DNA from: Phlebotomus papatasi
Taxonomy: Eukaryota > Arthropoda > Insecta > Diptera > Psychodidae
NCBI RefSeq assembly: GCF_024763615.1
Contig: NC_077223.1
Coordinates: 16,492,001-16,556,000, forward strand
DNA: 64,000 bases
Direction of reading: 5' to 3'
In this document: piece after piece, positions 24,317 to 35,335 of the stretch
How positions within the stretch are numbered: position 1 is the stretch's first letter
Layout of the letters: every line of letters begins with the position of its first letter
Program-made: the position numbers and the translations under genes
The notes under the pieces: generated by a model
Seen by the model: only the letters and a program-made list of their open reading frames with translations
Database searches by the model: none
What the model was told of the DNA's origin: nothing

Positions 24317-24772
24317 TAATAATAATAATGGTTGTAAGGGCCCAAATAGACTCAGGCTGATCCTCGAGAATATTTAGTATACAAAATCTGGCAATGAAGG
24401 ATCCGGTAAAGGAATTTTATGCAAAGAAGTTGTAATTGATGATCCAAAGCCCACAGTATATGACACTTTGGGATAGATCTCTACTGCTGAATTTTACAGC
24501 CTAAATATTCTCGAGGATCAGCCTGAGTCTATTTAGGCCTTAACATTCCATAGAGGAACTTAGGCCTCTCCGCAAGGAGAGTTCGGAACGTCCATTATTA
24601 TTCTACGTGAATTATTCCATTTATTTACGTGAAATCAAGTGCAGTGAAGCTTTCTGGATGCAATTTGAACACTTTAACGCCAGAAAAATTTCTGGTGACC
24701 TAAAGGGGATTCGAACCCGGAACACTTGCATCATAGAGTGAGTGCTCTACCACTTGACTCATTGACTACCTC
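24317..24772 (-). mobile_element. tRNA-derived SINE, copy 1 (interrupted)
   Basis: Read on the minus strand, the head contains an RNA polymerase III box A (TGAGTCAAGTGG, 24750-24761) and a perfect box B (GGTTCGAATCC, 24707-24717). The acceptor arms do not pair, so this is a SINE head rather than a tRNA gene. The 3' tail is an ATT repeat (24317-24330). A palindromic element is inserted at 24338-24540. The second copy is at 53829-54314. Confidence 0.85.
24338..24540. mobile_element. Palindromic MITE inside the SINE, TAA-flanked
   Basis: The arms start GGGCCCAAATAGACTCAGGC, are almost perfectly mirrored at 24498-24540 over about 42 bases, and are flanked by TAA at 24335-24337 and 24541-24543. 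Three-base TWA duplication and GGSCC termini fit PIF/Harbinger (Tourist-like) elements. The uninterrupted SINE order can be read from the copy at 54240-54300. Confidence 0.82.
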
Positions 24773-25028
24773 AAAAAAAAATTGAAATAAGCGTAATGTT
24801 ATAATAAGGGTATTTTCCATGTTCTTAAATAAGAGCCTTTAACAAGTTCATAAAATAAGCACTTATTAAGGCCTTAATTAAGTATAATTTTTTGGTTGAC
24901 AGTGCTAACACCTAGAGGTAAAAAGAGGAAATTGGAGTGAAAATGTTATCAAATGTGCATTTTTATTCTCAAATTTTTCAATTCGTTTAGTGATAAATTT
25001 ACATACTGTAAAAATCAGTGAAGTGGCA

Positions 25029-25258
25029 TAGGGGAAAGTGCCCATGCTTTACACTCTTTACACGGCCCCCAGCTTTACAATGACTAAATTTTTCGTATGT
25101 TTTTCAATAAATGTGATTCATCTCATTCATATTTTAAAAACTAGGGGAAAATGTATTGTTTTTAAAATATATTGCAGAGTCGCATTTATTCAGAAACATA
25201 GGAAAAATTTAGCCATTGTAAAGCTTGGGACCGTTCAAAGCATGGGAAATTTCCCCTA
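25029..25258. mobile_element. TA-GGGGAAAGTGCCCATG MITE, copy 1
   Basis: TA borders enclose GGGGAAAGTGCCCATGCTTT and a mirrored right end (AAAGCATGGGAAATTTCCCC). A relative with the same termini is at 33635-33855. No coding capacity. Confidence 0.8.
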
Positions 25259-25505
25259 TAAACCAGAAGTAGAACTTATCGCGAAGTGTATTTATTTTTA
25301 AATAAATCGTTATTGCAACCAATTATTTTATTTTTTTCGTTTTAGCTAGCTTTTTCCAAAGAATTTGAGAAGCTTATTTGGACTAAACAGAGCTAGGTAA
25401 CGTGTTTATTATTCCAAGGAGGCAAAACTGTTTTGGTTTTTCAAGAATAAAAATAATTTTAGGAAAAAGAAAAAGTTATAAAACCGTAAGAGCGACTACT
25501 TAAAA

Positions 25506-25600
25506 AGCACTTTGTTAAAAGTCCTTAATTAAATGCTCAGTGAAAGGAGTTTTAATGTCCTGATACAAGTTATTAAATTAAGGACTTCAACAAAGGGCTT
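25506..25600. repeat. Short foldback
   Basis: CTTTGTTAAAAGTCCTTAAT on the left is mirrored by ATTAAGGACTTCAACAAAG on the right, making a hairpin of about 95 bases. Possibly a small or decayed element. Confidence 0.55.
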
Positions 25601-26293
25601 CTGTTTTCGATTTTCTCCACGAAGCTTTAATGTTTTTCACATTTATTTTATAAGCAGTTATATGTTCTACAACTTCCTAAAATTGAATCATTAAGAAATT
25701 GAGTTCTTAAGAAATACATAATATTTTATAGTCAGAATGATTGCATTAAATGCTTGCAAGACTATGAGAGAAGTAAGTATTGTCCTACGCAAAGTTTGCG
25801 AAAGGATCGGTAGTCTTGCGTTTCTTAAAATCAATTGTTCGAGTTTATTTTTTTGTTTTATTTTGTGAAATTGTTTATACAATAGCCATACTGTTTTTTT
25901 TTAAGATTACAATGAAAGATGGCAAAGGAAGTTCACGTGAGTTTAGAAAAATCCATAGTATTTTAGGTAAAGTATTTTATTTTGAATTAATTGCAAAAGC
26001 AATGCATAAGAGCTTTTTGGCAAATCGCGCACTCTTATGCCAGGGGTACTAGAAATACTTATTTACTCATCTAAGCAAAGCTTACCATCTGATTATATAT
26101 TCGCTAAACTGAATGCGAAAGGAATGTGTTCTTCTTACCATTCCATTTCAATCATCAGTTGTCTCCTGATGATTGAAGAGTGTTTGATGCTGTGTCTTCG
26201 AGATATTTGTATGAGCACCCTGGAACCCTCTCGCCAAGTTTTTACGATCCTCCAAATAACAAAACCCAGTGATCTTTGACATCACTCGACCAC

Positions 26294-26341
26294 TGAGGAA
26301 GACACGGATCGTGTCGAAAGCTCTGGAGAAGAGTGAGTTTT
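26294..26341 (+). repeat. CTGANGAAG...CGAAAGC motif, copy 2
   Basis: CTGAGGAA is followed by a perfect 6-base stem GACACG/CGTGTC around a GAT loop, then GAAAGCTCTGGAGAAG and TGAGTTTT. It lines up with 14060-14115. It resembles the conserved half of a hammerhead core, but there is an extra A before the stem and no NUH cleavage site in register. Confidence 0.5.
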
Positions 26342-26432
26342 TTGATCTTTTAGGTTGAAGACTCCACAGTTTGTGTTGCCGCGTCCGGACGGAGCTTCCC
26401 TCCCCCCAAAATTACTTAGATAATAAATGCTA

Positions 26433-26651
26433 TAGGGGAAACAGGGGTAGAATTAGCCACCAAATGAAATTTTTCATTGCGTATAATTTTTACAAAAAAT
26501 GTTTGTATGAGACTGATAAATATTTCAATGAATAGGAAGGGAAGTATATATTTAGAATGAAGAGTGGCTTCCTCTATATTTGTTCGCATGCAAACTATAA
26601 GATACCACTATCTAATATTATACGTGGATAATTCTGCCCCGGTCTCCCCTA
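26433..26651. mobile_element. TA-GGGGAAACAGGGG MITE
   Basis: TA borders enclose GGGGAAACAGGGGTAGAATT and a right end that mirrors it (ATTCTGCCCCGGTCTCCCC). The interior is unlike family C, although the outermost bases are nearly the same. Confidence 0.8.
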
Positions 26652-26685
26652 TTATTGTGTTTTTCCAATAAAATATGAACATTTC

Positions 26686-26865
26686 TTAGCACTTTACAAT
26701 TTTAAACTGCTCTGCATTATCGACTTTTCTTTCAATTGGTTCCTGTCACGACTGTTTTGTGGGTTTAGAACATCGCGAGGACTGGGGAAAATAGTCGAGA
26801 CAGGAACAAACACAAATAAAAGTCGATAATGCAGAAGCACTTAAGTTGAACAGCCTTGTGATAAA
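26686..26865 (+). mobile_element. MITE with CTGCATTATCGACTTTT arms, copy 1
   Basis: The arms at 26711-26733 and 26815-26834 are inverted copies (CTGCATTATCGACTTTT). An inner hairpin GTTCCTGTC...GACAGGAAC follows. A second, inverted copy is at 60912-61085. Exact ends are uncertain by several bases. Confidence 0.7.
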
Positions 26866-28002
26866 ATATTGCTCAGGAAAAAAGTTTTCCCGTTTTCATT
26901 TTTCTTTGGAATAACACCATTACTATTGTTTTTCTGTAATCAATCACTTCATGACCGTGAAATGACACTTTTTTTGCAATCAACAGTGTAAACGCATGCG
27001 ACAATATTTGGACTCTAAAATGTTACTTAGGTATTGCTATTATCGCGTCTCACTCATTGCTCCTCAAGGGTTTGAGGGGGTTACTTGTTCGTCCCGAAGA
27101 CATTCAACCCATCTACTTTTTGGATGCTGCCCGTGTTTCTCAAAACATTCCGTTGTTCAATGTTGGCGGGAAGAAATAAAAAAGAATGAATGTGATATTT
27201 GTATAACAAAGTGCGATGCTGAAGAGACATTTTTTGTTGTTCCAGCTATCTCTCACTCATACAATTTGCTGAAGTCGCTCGGAAGTATCTCTCAAGGAGG
27301 GTTCTCTTTCAGGATATCGGGAGGATGGGTGGGTGAAAAGGATTGGCAAGTTGAATGGCAAATAGGAGTGAAAGAGAAGTGGTTATGAGGGGGGGGGGGT
27401 TGAATGGTAACGAAATTGATGTAAAAAAGTAGTCACAAAGAACGAGAAAAGGACTGCATTTCTGGAGAATCTTCCATACATTTGCCATACTCTGTCGTCA
27501 AATTGTATGCTCTACTCCAGCATCTGCCAGAAGTCAGCACATAGAATGGGGTTAAAATGATTCACTCGTATATGATATTCAATTTGTACTTGGGATTTGC
27601 AATTGATTTACACACAGTTTACGAAAGGGAGGATGAAGCAGGGGAAAAAACATCATCATCGCGGAGAAAACCACAAATTCCCTGATCTCATTTCGCACTT
27701 GGGATTTACATCCCACACCCCCCCCCCTCTGTAATATCACCACCTTCATACTCCCTGAGATGAGCCACCCTCGTGCTATCTGCCATGAATTTCATCGCGC
27801 TGTGCATTACTTATTGTTAAAGAATATTCCACCCTAGTGGCAAAAAAAAGTCTGCCTCAGTGGTTCACTTTACTGACTTTCCTGGGCAAAAATGGGACTT
27901 TCATTTGGTGGGCCAATTTAAGACATAATTCATTATTATGCGGAAATTATAAATTATGAAAAAGGGAATAAATCAATTCATAGGGAAATAAAAATTATTA
28001 TA
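26866..28002. other. Gene-free stretch
   Basis: An open frame of 130 codons on the + strand (26996-27388) has no recognised domain, ends in a tryptophan- and glycine-rich stretch, and lies beside a G10 run. A run of C9-C11 is at 27717-27727. It is not supported as a gene. Confidence 0.35.
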
Positions 28003-29685
28003 TACAGTGGGACCTCGATAGAGTCAACTAATTATTTCCAGGCCTGTTGACTCCATTGGATTCGGTAACTATCGGAGTCCGAAAAAATCAATTAAAATGT
28101 GAAATTTTGATATAAAGGGGTATTATTTTAAGTTTGTACTAGATACTTGATAAATTTAACACGATTGTAGAATATTTCATTTACTAAACCCATAAATTGT
28201 ACACATTCTGGTCCAAAAAAGTCAAATGTTTGGGCAAAAGTTGAAATTAAGGAATGATTTTACAGAATGTTTTTATTATAGTAAGTATCTTTAGTAAACA
28301 TTACTATCCATTTGATAATATTGAAGTCATATTAATATTGAATATGTTAAGATAAGGAAATGGTGTCTTAACAGGGGCCCATCAAGCCTAATAAAAAGTG
28401 AAGCTATTTTTCACTTTTCTTTGTAAAAATTTTGCAGCTATTGCACCGCGACTTAAACAAATTTGCTCGTAATTCTTTTAGAATTTTGGCGAACATTATG
28501 AAATATGTATTTTTGGATAGCTTTTAATGCATGATTTCGAAATATATCAGACTGATAAGTCAATTCTCTTTAGGAAAAATCTTGCCAATAGTCTTCAGTG
28601 CCTCTATGCAAGAACGTATGGAAGAATGAAATGTCAAGAGGCCCCTGGTCTTAAAGATTTCTTTTTTTTCACTTTTTTTAGAAGAGCTCTGGTAGATATT
28701 TAATTGTTGAAAATTTTGATGCAATTAACATTATTAATTAGAATTTATTTTAAACTTTTATTGTATGAAAGAAGAGTTTGCTAGTTGCTCTATTCGTTCT
28801 GACATAACTATGGCTCTAACCTTCACAAAAAGAGTAATAAAACCGATTTTTTCTCATTTTCTTCTTGCTCTGAAAAGTGGGCGCTAAATAGTTAGAGATA
28901 TCTACTTGGAGTCTTCAGATGACCCCCCAATAAGTTAACCTTTGGATTATTATTATGACCCTCATTTCCTCCCTACCCCTCCCGTTTCAGCGCCAAAATC
29001 GTTTTTTTTGTGATTACAGGAAAACACGTCATACGGGATCATAGGACTTAATCAAAAAATCTTAAGAAAAGGGAGACGAGATAAGAGAACTTTCAATAGG
29101 TCAAAATGCTTAAAATCAGGAATAAAATTATTTTGTCGAAATTTGATTACACGGTTAATATACGAATTTTATCAGGGGGTGACATTAGCTCTGAAAAATG
29201 CGACCAGTTTTAGTGTAATTTCTTCCCTGTTTTCGTACACATTTCACGAGATATCTCCAAAACTACTTAGGTTGCCAATTTGGGATTTTCGGTTGCCTCT
29301 TCGATATTAAATTGGCTTTTATTTTGTATTTGTATTTTTTTCTAATTCATTCCACAATGACAGAAAATAACTGATAAACTCAAAAGTTTTTTCAGCGCGC
29401 TAGAAACATATGGGAAACATAGGAAATGTTATGCCCCTGAATTTTATCATAATATTGTTTTTCTTGTGTTAAAAACGTTACATTGATACACCAAAACACT
29501 GATTTTAATTTCGGGAAAGTCATACAATATTATTAGGTCAATAATAATAAAAAAAAGTTGACTCTATAGGAGTCAATTTGGGTCCAAGTTGACTCTATCG
29601 GAGTCCGTAGAGTAAAAAAAAATAGCTGTTGACTCTATTGGAGATTGACTCTTTCGGAGGTTGACTCTATCGAGGTCCCACTGTA
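28003..29685. mobile_element. 1.7 kb pogo/Tigger-like element without transposase
   Basis: TA borders enclose CAGTGGGACCTCGATAGAGT and its perfect mirror at the right end, an inverted repeat of at least 24 bases. The GTTGACTCTAT phrase is repeated several times near the right end as subterminal repeats. No transposase frame remains. A 276-base hAT MITE is inserted at 28372-28647. Confidence 0.87.
28372..28647 (-). mobile_element. hAT-type MITE, 276 bp, copy 2 (nested)
   Basis: It is an inverted copy of 18981-19256 with the same length and the same CAGGGGC...GCCCCTG ends. GTCTTAA occurs immediately outside both ends, consistent with a duplication that has drifted slightly. It lies inside the pogo-like element and is therefore younger than it. 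Confidence 0.86.
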
Positions 29686-31415
29686 CTTTGAAAGGGCTTG
29701 TCGATAAGGTTATTTTAATCAAGGAACGGTTGTTAGATTGGAGGTGGTATACATATTTTTTCATAATATCTGACACTTTATTTTAGTTCTCTGGAGAAGT
29801 CACAGAGAGTACTCTAATTCATTGACATAAATGAAATATTGTACTATAGGGGAATGCTACCAGACTTCGCACACACTCTGACTTCGAACATTTCATATTT
29901 ACTCATATTTCTTTAATGAATCTCACCTATCTGTGGCAATATATTTTAATAGCTAATCCTAAGTCACACATTTCCTGAAAAAAAATCAGTTAAATTAAAC
30001 GAATTGAAAAAATATGAAGTGCTAAAAGCCATAGTATGTGCGAATCCTAAAAGCCTTCCCCAACTATCGAATTTTTATTGATCTAAATGTTTTTTTTGTA
30101 ATTAAAATTCTCATTTGCGACCGAATTACGCCGAATACGAAGAACTTCAATGTAAAATGCTTAAAATTGACAAAGCATCTTCTGCACGAATCCCATTTGA
30201 AAAAAATACAAACATTGCTCCTTAATTATCTTCATCACCATCCATTCCACGTCATAAATTTTAATAGCTAAACAAATTGAAAATAAACTGCCTGTTTGAT
30301 TTTTTTAATGTCGAACCCCGTTCGAATTGATCGGAGACAAGAGTAATGTCTCAATCAATTTTGAGGAGGCAATAAAAGACGAAGTATTATCTGATATTGA
30401 ATTTTTAAGTGCTGGGGCGCGAGACAAAATTTTCAGGGTGGAGCAGTGTCATTTTTGGACCAGGCAGCCTAATGATGGTGATGCGTATTTTTGCAGGAAA
30501 AATTGGATGGGGATCTTCCGGTGCTCCCTCTTGGATTCAGAGCATCACAGTGTTTATGCAACGAGGATTTTTTTGCTGCTTTCCCGAAAGGGGAGGAAAT
30601 AGGCACAAACACCCCTTTTGTTGTTGAGTATTTCAACGGGGTTGAAAGTCAGAGAAAGCCTCTTTGGCATGACAAATGTTTGCCACCTCCTTTTCAATTC
30701 ACACATCATGAATCACTCTTGAGGATGCCAAACAAAATGAAGTGTTTCAGGCTTTTTATTTCTCCAGACCAGGACTTTCCGGACAAAAGAAGCTTTTGCA
30801 AGCCTTTGGGCAAAAGCCGTTGATTTGCAGGCGCCGCGTAAATTATGATTTTGCATGGATGTCCCATTCCAGAAGCATCTTGCTGTTCGCGACACCGGAA
30901 ATTACAACATCGTAAAATATTTTATTTGCCCTGACACGAGAAATTTACACTTTCAACATTGTTTCCACTCTTTTTACGACACTTTAATCCAAACCTAAAA
31001 GTCTCTCCGCAGAATTCAGAATACTTCATTGGCGTCACTCTTATTCACCGCCAAAATAGAAATTCTAGCGCAATGCTTTAATGTTGAAGAGGAGCTTTCA
31101 TTCTGGAATCGACACCCTTCCACAACTTGATCCCTTTGATTCCCAAAGGTGTGCGTGCTTTTTCTCTTCCAAACTCACGTGAAAAATATGTGCTGGAAGC
31201 TTTTGAACTTTATAATTTAACCCACCACTACGTCAATTTGCAAGAAGGGTAAGTTTTGAAATCGATACCCAGTAAGAGGTATTAAATATATTAAAGTGAG
31301 TTTTTTTCACTTGAATAAAAGGGTTCTTTGAGTAGAGGAAGTAATAGCTCAAACATTCTTCAACATTATTGGGTTGTGGAAATTAAATTGTCGCAAAGTT
31401 ATCTCTAAAGAATAC
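29686..31415. other. Gene-free, single-copy-looking DNA
   Basis: A lone TA-GGGGAATGCTACC-like end at 29846 has no clear partner. Overlapping open frames at 30327-30895 on both strands show no recognised domains. This part is less AT-rich than average. Confidence 0.35.
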
Positions 31416-32456
31416 CATAATCCCAAAAACCAAAATTCCGAATGGGCCAAAATCCCGAAAGCCAAAACCCGAAAACCAAAAATCTAGAAGTCAAAATCCT
31501 GAAAATCAAAATCTCGAAAGCCAAGGTTCCGAAAGCTAAAATCCCGAATGCCATAATCCCGAAGAGCGGAAATCCCGAAATCCCGAAAGCCAAGATCTCT
31601 AAAAGTCAAAATCCCAAAAACCAAAATTCCGAATGGGCCAAAATCCCGAAAGTCAAACCCCGAAAACCAAAATTCTGGAAATCAAAATCCTGAAAATCAA
31701 AATCCCGAAAGTCAAAATTCCGAAAGCTAAAATTCCGAATGCCATAGTCCCGAAAAGCGGAAATCCAGAAATCTCGAAAGCCAAGATCTCGAAAAGTCAA
31801 AATCCCAAAAACCAAAATCCTGAAAGCTAAAATCCCGAGAGCCAAAATCCTTATTGCCATAATCCCGAAAAGCCAAAATTTCGAATAGACTAAAATCCCG
31901 AAACTCAAAATCCTGAAAATCGAAATCCCGAAAGCCAAAATTCCGAAAGCTAAAATTCCGAATGCCATAGTCCCGAAAAGCGGAAATCCAGAAATCTCGA
32001 AAGCCAAGATCTCGAAAAGTCAAAATCCCAAAAACCAAAATCCTGAAAGCTAAAATCCCGAGAGCCAAAATCCTTATTGCCATAATCCCGAAAAGCCAAA
32101 ATTTCGAATAGACTAAAATCCCGAAACTCAAAATCCTGAAAATCGAAATCCCGAAAGCCAAAATTCCGAAAGCTAAAATTCCGAATGCCATAGTCCCGAA
32201 AAGCGGAAATCCAGAAATCTCGAAAGCCAAGATCTCGAAAAGTCAAAATCCCAAAAACTAAAATCCTGAAAGCTAAAATCCCGAGAGCCAAAATCCTTAT
32301 TGCCATAATCCCGAAAAGCCAAAATTTCGAATAGACTAAAATCCCGAAACTCAAAATCCTGAAAACCAAAATCCCGAAAGCCAAAATTCCGTAACGCCAA
32401 AATTCTGAAAGCCAGCATTCCAAAAAGGCCGAAATCCCGAAAGCCAAAATTCCGAA
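31416..32456 (+). repeat. AAAATCCCGAAAGCC minisatellite with 223 bp higher-order period
   Basis: Roughly 70 imperfect copies of a 15-base unit (consensus AAAATCCCGAAAGCC) run head to tail. A phrase GCCATAGTCCCGAAAAGCGG recurs at 31741, 31964 and 32187, exactly 223 bases apart, so larger blocks were duplicated as units. Because the unit is 15 bases, long frames are open on both strands, and because 223 leaves a remainder of one, the same peptide appears in successive frames. These are not genes. Confidence 0.95.
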
Positions 32457-33050
32457 TAGAGGAAACTGGGACAAAACTTGTCAAAATGCATATTTAATTC
32501 TTTCATGAGCTCGGAGAAAACTTAAACGTTTCATAATGAGCATATTCCTATAGGAAATTTACTTCTCTACAGCATTGTAGAAGACTATTTTCCTCTATCT
32601 CGAAAGAAATGTGATTTTCGAATCATTTTCTAAAAGTCGATTTTGTGGAGATTCTCAAAATTTCTGGGGCAAATTTTGTCAGTCTTCGAATAATTTATGA
32701 CGTTTTACTCTGGCAAACGTTAAAAATATCAAATAGACATATTTTTATAGGAAATATATTCCTCTACAACTTTGTCGAAGATAATTTTTCTCTATCTTAA
32801 CGAGGAATGTGTTTAAATTGAGCTAATCAGTATTGATTTTTCTGTAAACCAAATATTCCAAAAATAGGGCTCTAAATGTCAATATTTTTATTTTACATAA
32901 TCCTTCCTCGATTTCCTTGAAACTTTGTAAGTTTAAGAAGGTTCATGAAGGCTATCTGTAATAAAAATTTCAAGCCTCAGTCTCTGTTATTTTAGAAAAT
33001 AGTGAATATTGAAATTTTCGTTTTGACAAATTTTGCCCCAGTCTTCCCTA
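32457..33050. mobile_element. TA-GAGGAAACTGGGACAAA element inside the minisatellite
   Basis: TA borders enclose GAGGAAACTGGGACAAAACT and a right end that mirrors it (TTTTGCCCCAGTCTTCCC). Left of the element the array reads CCGAA-TA and right of it TA-GACTAAAATC. Intact array units contain GAATAGACTAAAAT, so the empty site is known. It is related to 49960-50881, with shared phrases such as AAAATAGGGCT and GGCTATCTGTA. Confidence 0.88.
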
Positions 33051-33127
33051 GACTAAAATCTCGATACTCAAAATCCCGAAAACCAAAATCCCAAAAGCCA
33101 AAATCCCGAAAAATTAAAATTCAGAAC
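33051..33127 (+). repeat. Right-hand remainder of the minisatellite
   Basis: About five more 15-base units continue in the same orientation immediately after the inserted element. Confidence 0.88.
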
Positions 33128-33494
33128 GAATAAATTAATTTAAAATTTATTAAATTTCTAGAAGTCTGATGTAGTTTGAGCCATGGTTAAGAATTTGCAA
33201 TGAGCTTGTTATAAAATCCATAAAGGGTTGAATTTTCGGTAAATTACCGATTATATTATTTCAAGCAATTGAATTCATAAAATTAATTAAATAGCTAAAG
33301 AATTTTAAAGCAACTGTTAATCAGAAAAGGCTATTTTTCAACTATTTCATATTTACTTTCTCCATATTATAAAAAATATTTATATTTCAATAAATTTTAT
33401 TGTAAAAAATGTAATATAAAAGTTGGTATTGATGGCGAATGTCGACTTTTTGAAGTTTAACCAGAAGAAAAAAATAGAATTAATTTATTTTTTG

Positions 33495-33598
33495 GGAGTT
33501 CGTGCTGCAATTGGTAAGAGCGTTCGGCTCTTGGGCGGTGTGACCCCCGGCTCGACTGTCACAGTTGTGAATTCGAGTCCTGCCTGGTGCATTTGATT
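33495..33598 (+). mobile_element. tRNA-like SINE head, second family, copy 1
   Basis: A box A-like stretch (GTGCTGCAATTGGTAAGAGC) is followed by GTTCGGCTCTTG and, about 50 bases later, a box B-like GAATTCGAGTCC, then CTGCCTGGTGCA. The ends do not form an acceptor stem and the spacing is long for a tRNA, so a SINE or tRNA pseudogene is more likely. A related copy lies at 57535-57625. Confidence 0.5.
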
Positions 33599-33634
33599 TC
33601 TCGGATGTATTACCGTAAGTATTGTTCTATAAAG

Positions 33635-33855
33635 TAGGGGAAAGTGCCCATGCTTGATACGATTGGAAGCTTCGTAATGACTACGTTCTTCCTATGTTTC
33701 TCAATAAACGTGACTCCGCAATATATTTTAAAAACTGGCCACTTTCCCATAGTTTTTAAAATATATTTGCGATGAGTCACATATAAATTGTGAAATATCG
33801 AAACTTTAGTTATTACGAAGCTTCCAATCGTATCAAGCATGGGCACTTTCCCCTA
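33635..33855. mobile_element. TA-GGGGAAAGTGCCCATG MITE, copy 2
   Basis: TA borders enclose GGGGAAAGTGCCCATGCTTG and an almost perfect mirrored right end. The arms continue through GATACGATTGGAAGCTTCGT for about 45 bases, giving a strong hairpin. It is a relative of 25029-25258. Confidence 0.88.
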
Positions 33856-35335
33856 CTGGAATTCATAGGGAAATTCATCATTTGAATCATTTGTACGAAA
33901 ATAGACAAAACACAATCCTTTAAACGTTTTTCGTATTTACAAGTCTCTTTGGACTACGATAAACCATTCATTGTAAAATTTCATGAGTAATATAAATTTG
34001 TTTTCTTCCGGGAATTGTTTCTTGGCCCTTGAGATATGTGAACGAAAAGTGTCTTAATCTTAAATGTGTCTGTTTCATATTTTGATGCTCATTACGAAAC
34101 AATTAAATTTCTTCTCACCAGTTGGTGAACCAATAATTCCCTCCTCAGAGAATACTCCCAAGCACTTTCGACAAGTTGTAGGGAATGATTCCATGCTTAG
34201 CATTTAAGATGGAAATTGGTTTATTTATTTACAAGCACATAAATTTCTGGGTATTATAAAACCAGGCGGAGGATGAGACTATTGGAACATGATGCTGAGG
34301 CAAAATCACCCATTTGCGAGCATTCAAAAGTGATTATGAAGTTTCATGTTGCCCGAAATGGAGCAATTAAAAATCATTTATCTGCTCATGCTTGAAGATT
34401 AACTCGGACTCAAATTCAGCGATTTTCGAGGGGGTTGGGTGAACAAGTGTCGGCTGGATGACAAGAGGCACTCTAGCCAGTTTTAACATCTAGAGAAATG
34501 AGCTGCAAAGAAGTGTTTTGATAGCGAAATTGTCCCATAAAGTGGCTCAGTTTCAGACACAAAGTCCAATAAGATGCTTGGAAAACTTTTTGGGGCATCT
34601 AATATTATCATTTCACCACCCTAAAAGCACATTTACTCTATAGCCCCCTTTAGGGAGTGGGTGGGAAAATGGGTTTTATCCTTTTGACACACAATTGCTA
34701 ATTGTTTGGGATTATTCCACTAATAGAGGTTCGTAAGTTCATGATGGTTTTGCCACCAATTCTCAAGGATCCTCTTGAGGCAAGAAATAATTTCACTTTT
34801 GAGTGAAATTCTCAAGAGGCATTTCTTTCTCAATTTCCACGATGGAAGGGTGCGAATTTGAAGCCACGGAATGGGGTGGATACGAGGTATTTGACTTCGA
34901 TGAACCCCTCTTGGGAGGTACAAGATACTATGATACTCATTCCTGGCTAACTTTTTTTTTGTTGTGGCTGAAGAAACGGATGTCAGAACATGATTTTCTT
35001 ATATGATATCTTTGCCACCTTGGGATGTTCTTCTAAGAAACTTTACGTACAAGTATTGAGCGAAGAAATGTACTCTTCTTCTCTTTGCTTGCGTTTGAGC
35101 TTTATGATGATACTGTATTAAAATTAAAAATGTATTTTATATTTTTAATAAGTTAAATTGTTTTATATTATTAAAAATTCCAGAAACAATTGAATAAACT
35201 TTTAAGAACAGTGAAGTAGTAAAAAACATTCATTTTTCGTTATAATATCACCATTAATTAGAAAAATCTGCGAAAATAGAGATTGTTAATGTTAGATTAA
35301 AAGAATCCTACAATATTTCTGTTTCTTTTTTAATT
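33856..35335. other. Gene-free, single-copy-looking DNA
   Basis: No gene or repeat is supported. Overlapping open frames on both strands at 34720-35006 have no recognised motif. Confidence 0.4.

Noticed and set aside
26294..26341. Hammerhead ribozyme
   Set aside because: CTGANGA and GAAA boxes are present, but there is an extra base before stem II and no NUH cleavage site in register, so a functional ribozyme is not claimed.
26996..27388. 130-codon + strand frame
   Set aside because: No recognisable family, no signal peptide or membrane segment, and flanked by homopolymer runs; unsupported.
29846..30330. TA-GGGGAATGCTACC terminus of another MITE
   Set aside because: No mirrored right end could be found, so only a solo terminus can be noted.
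31606..32474. Overlapping minus-strand open frames of 133, 167 and 174 codons with FGILAFGI-type repeats
   Set aside because: They are produced by the 15-base minisatellite, whose unit lacks stops; the same peptide appears in three frames because the block period is 223 bases.
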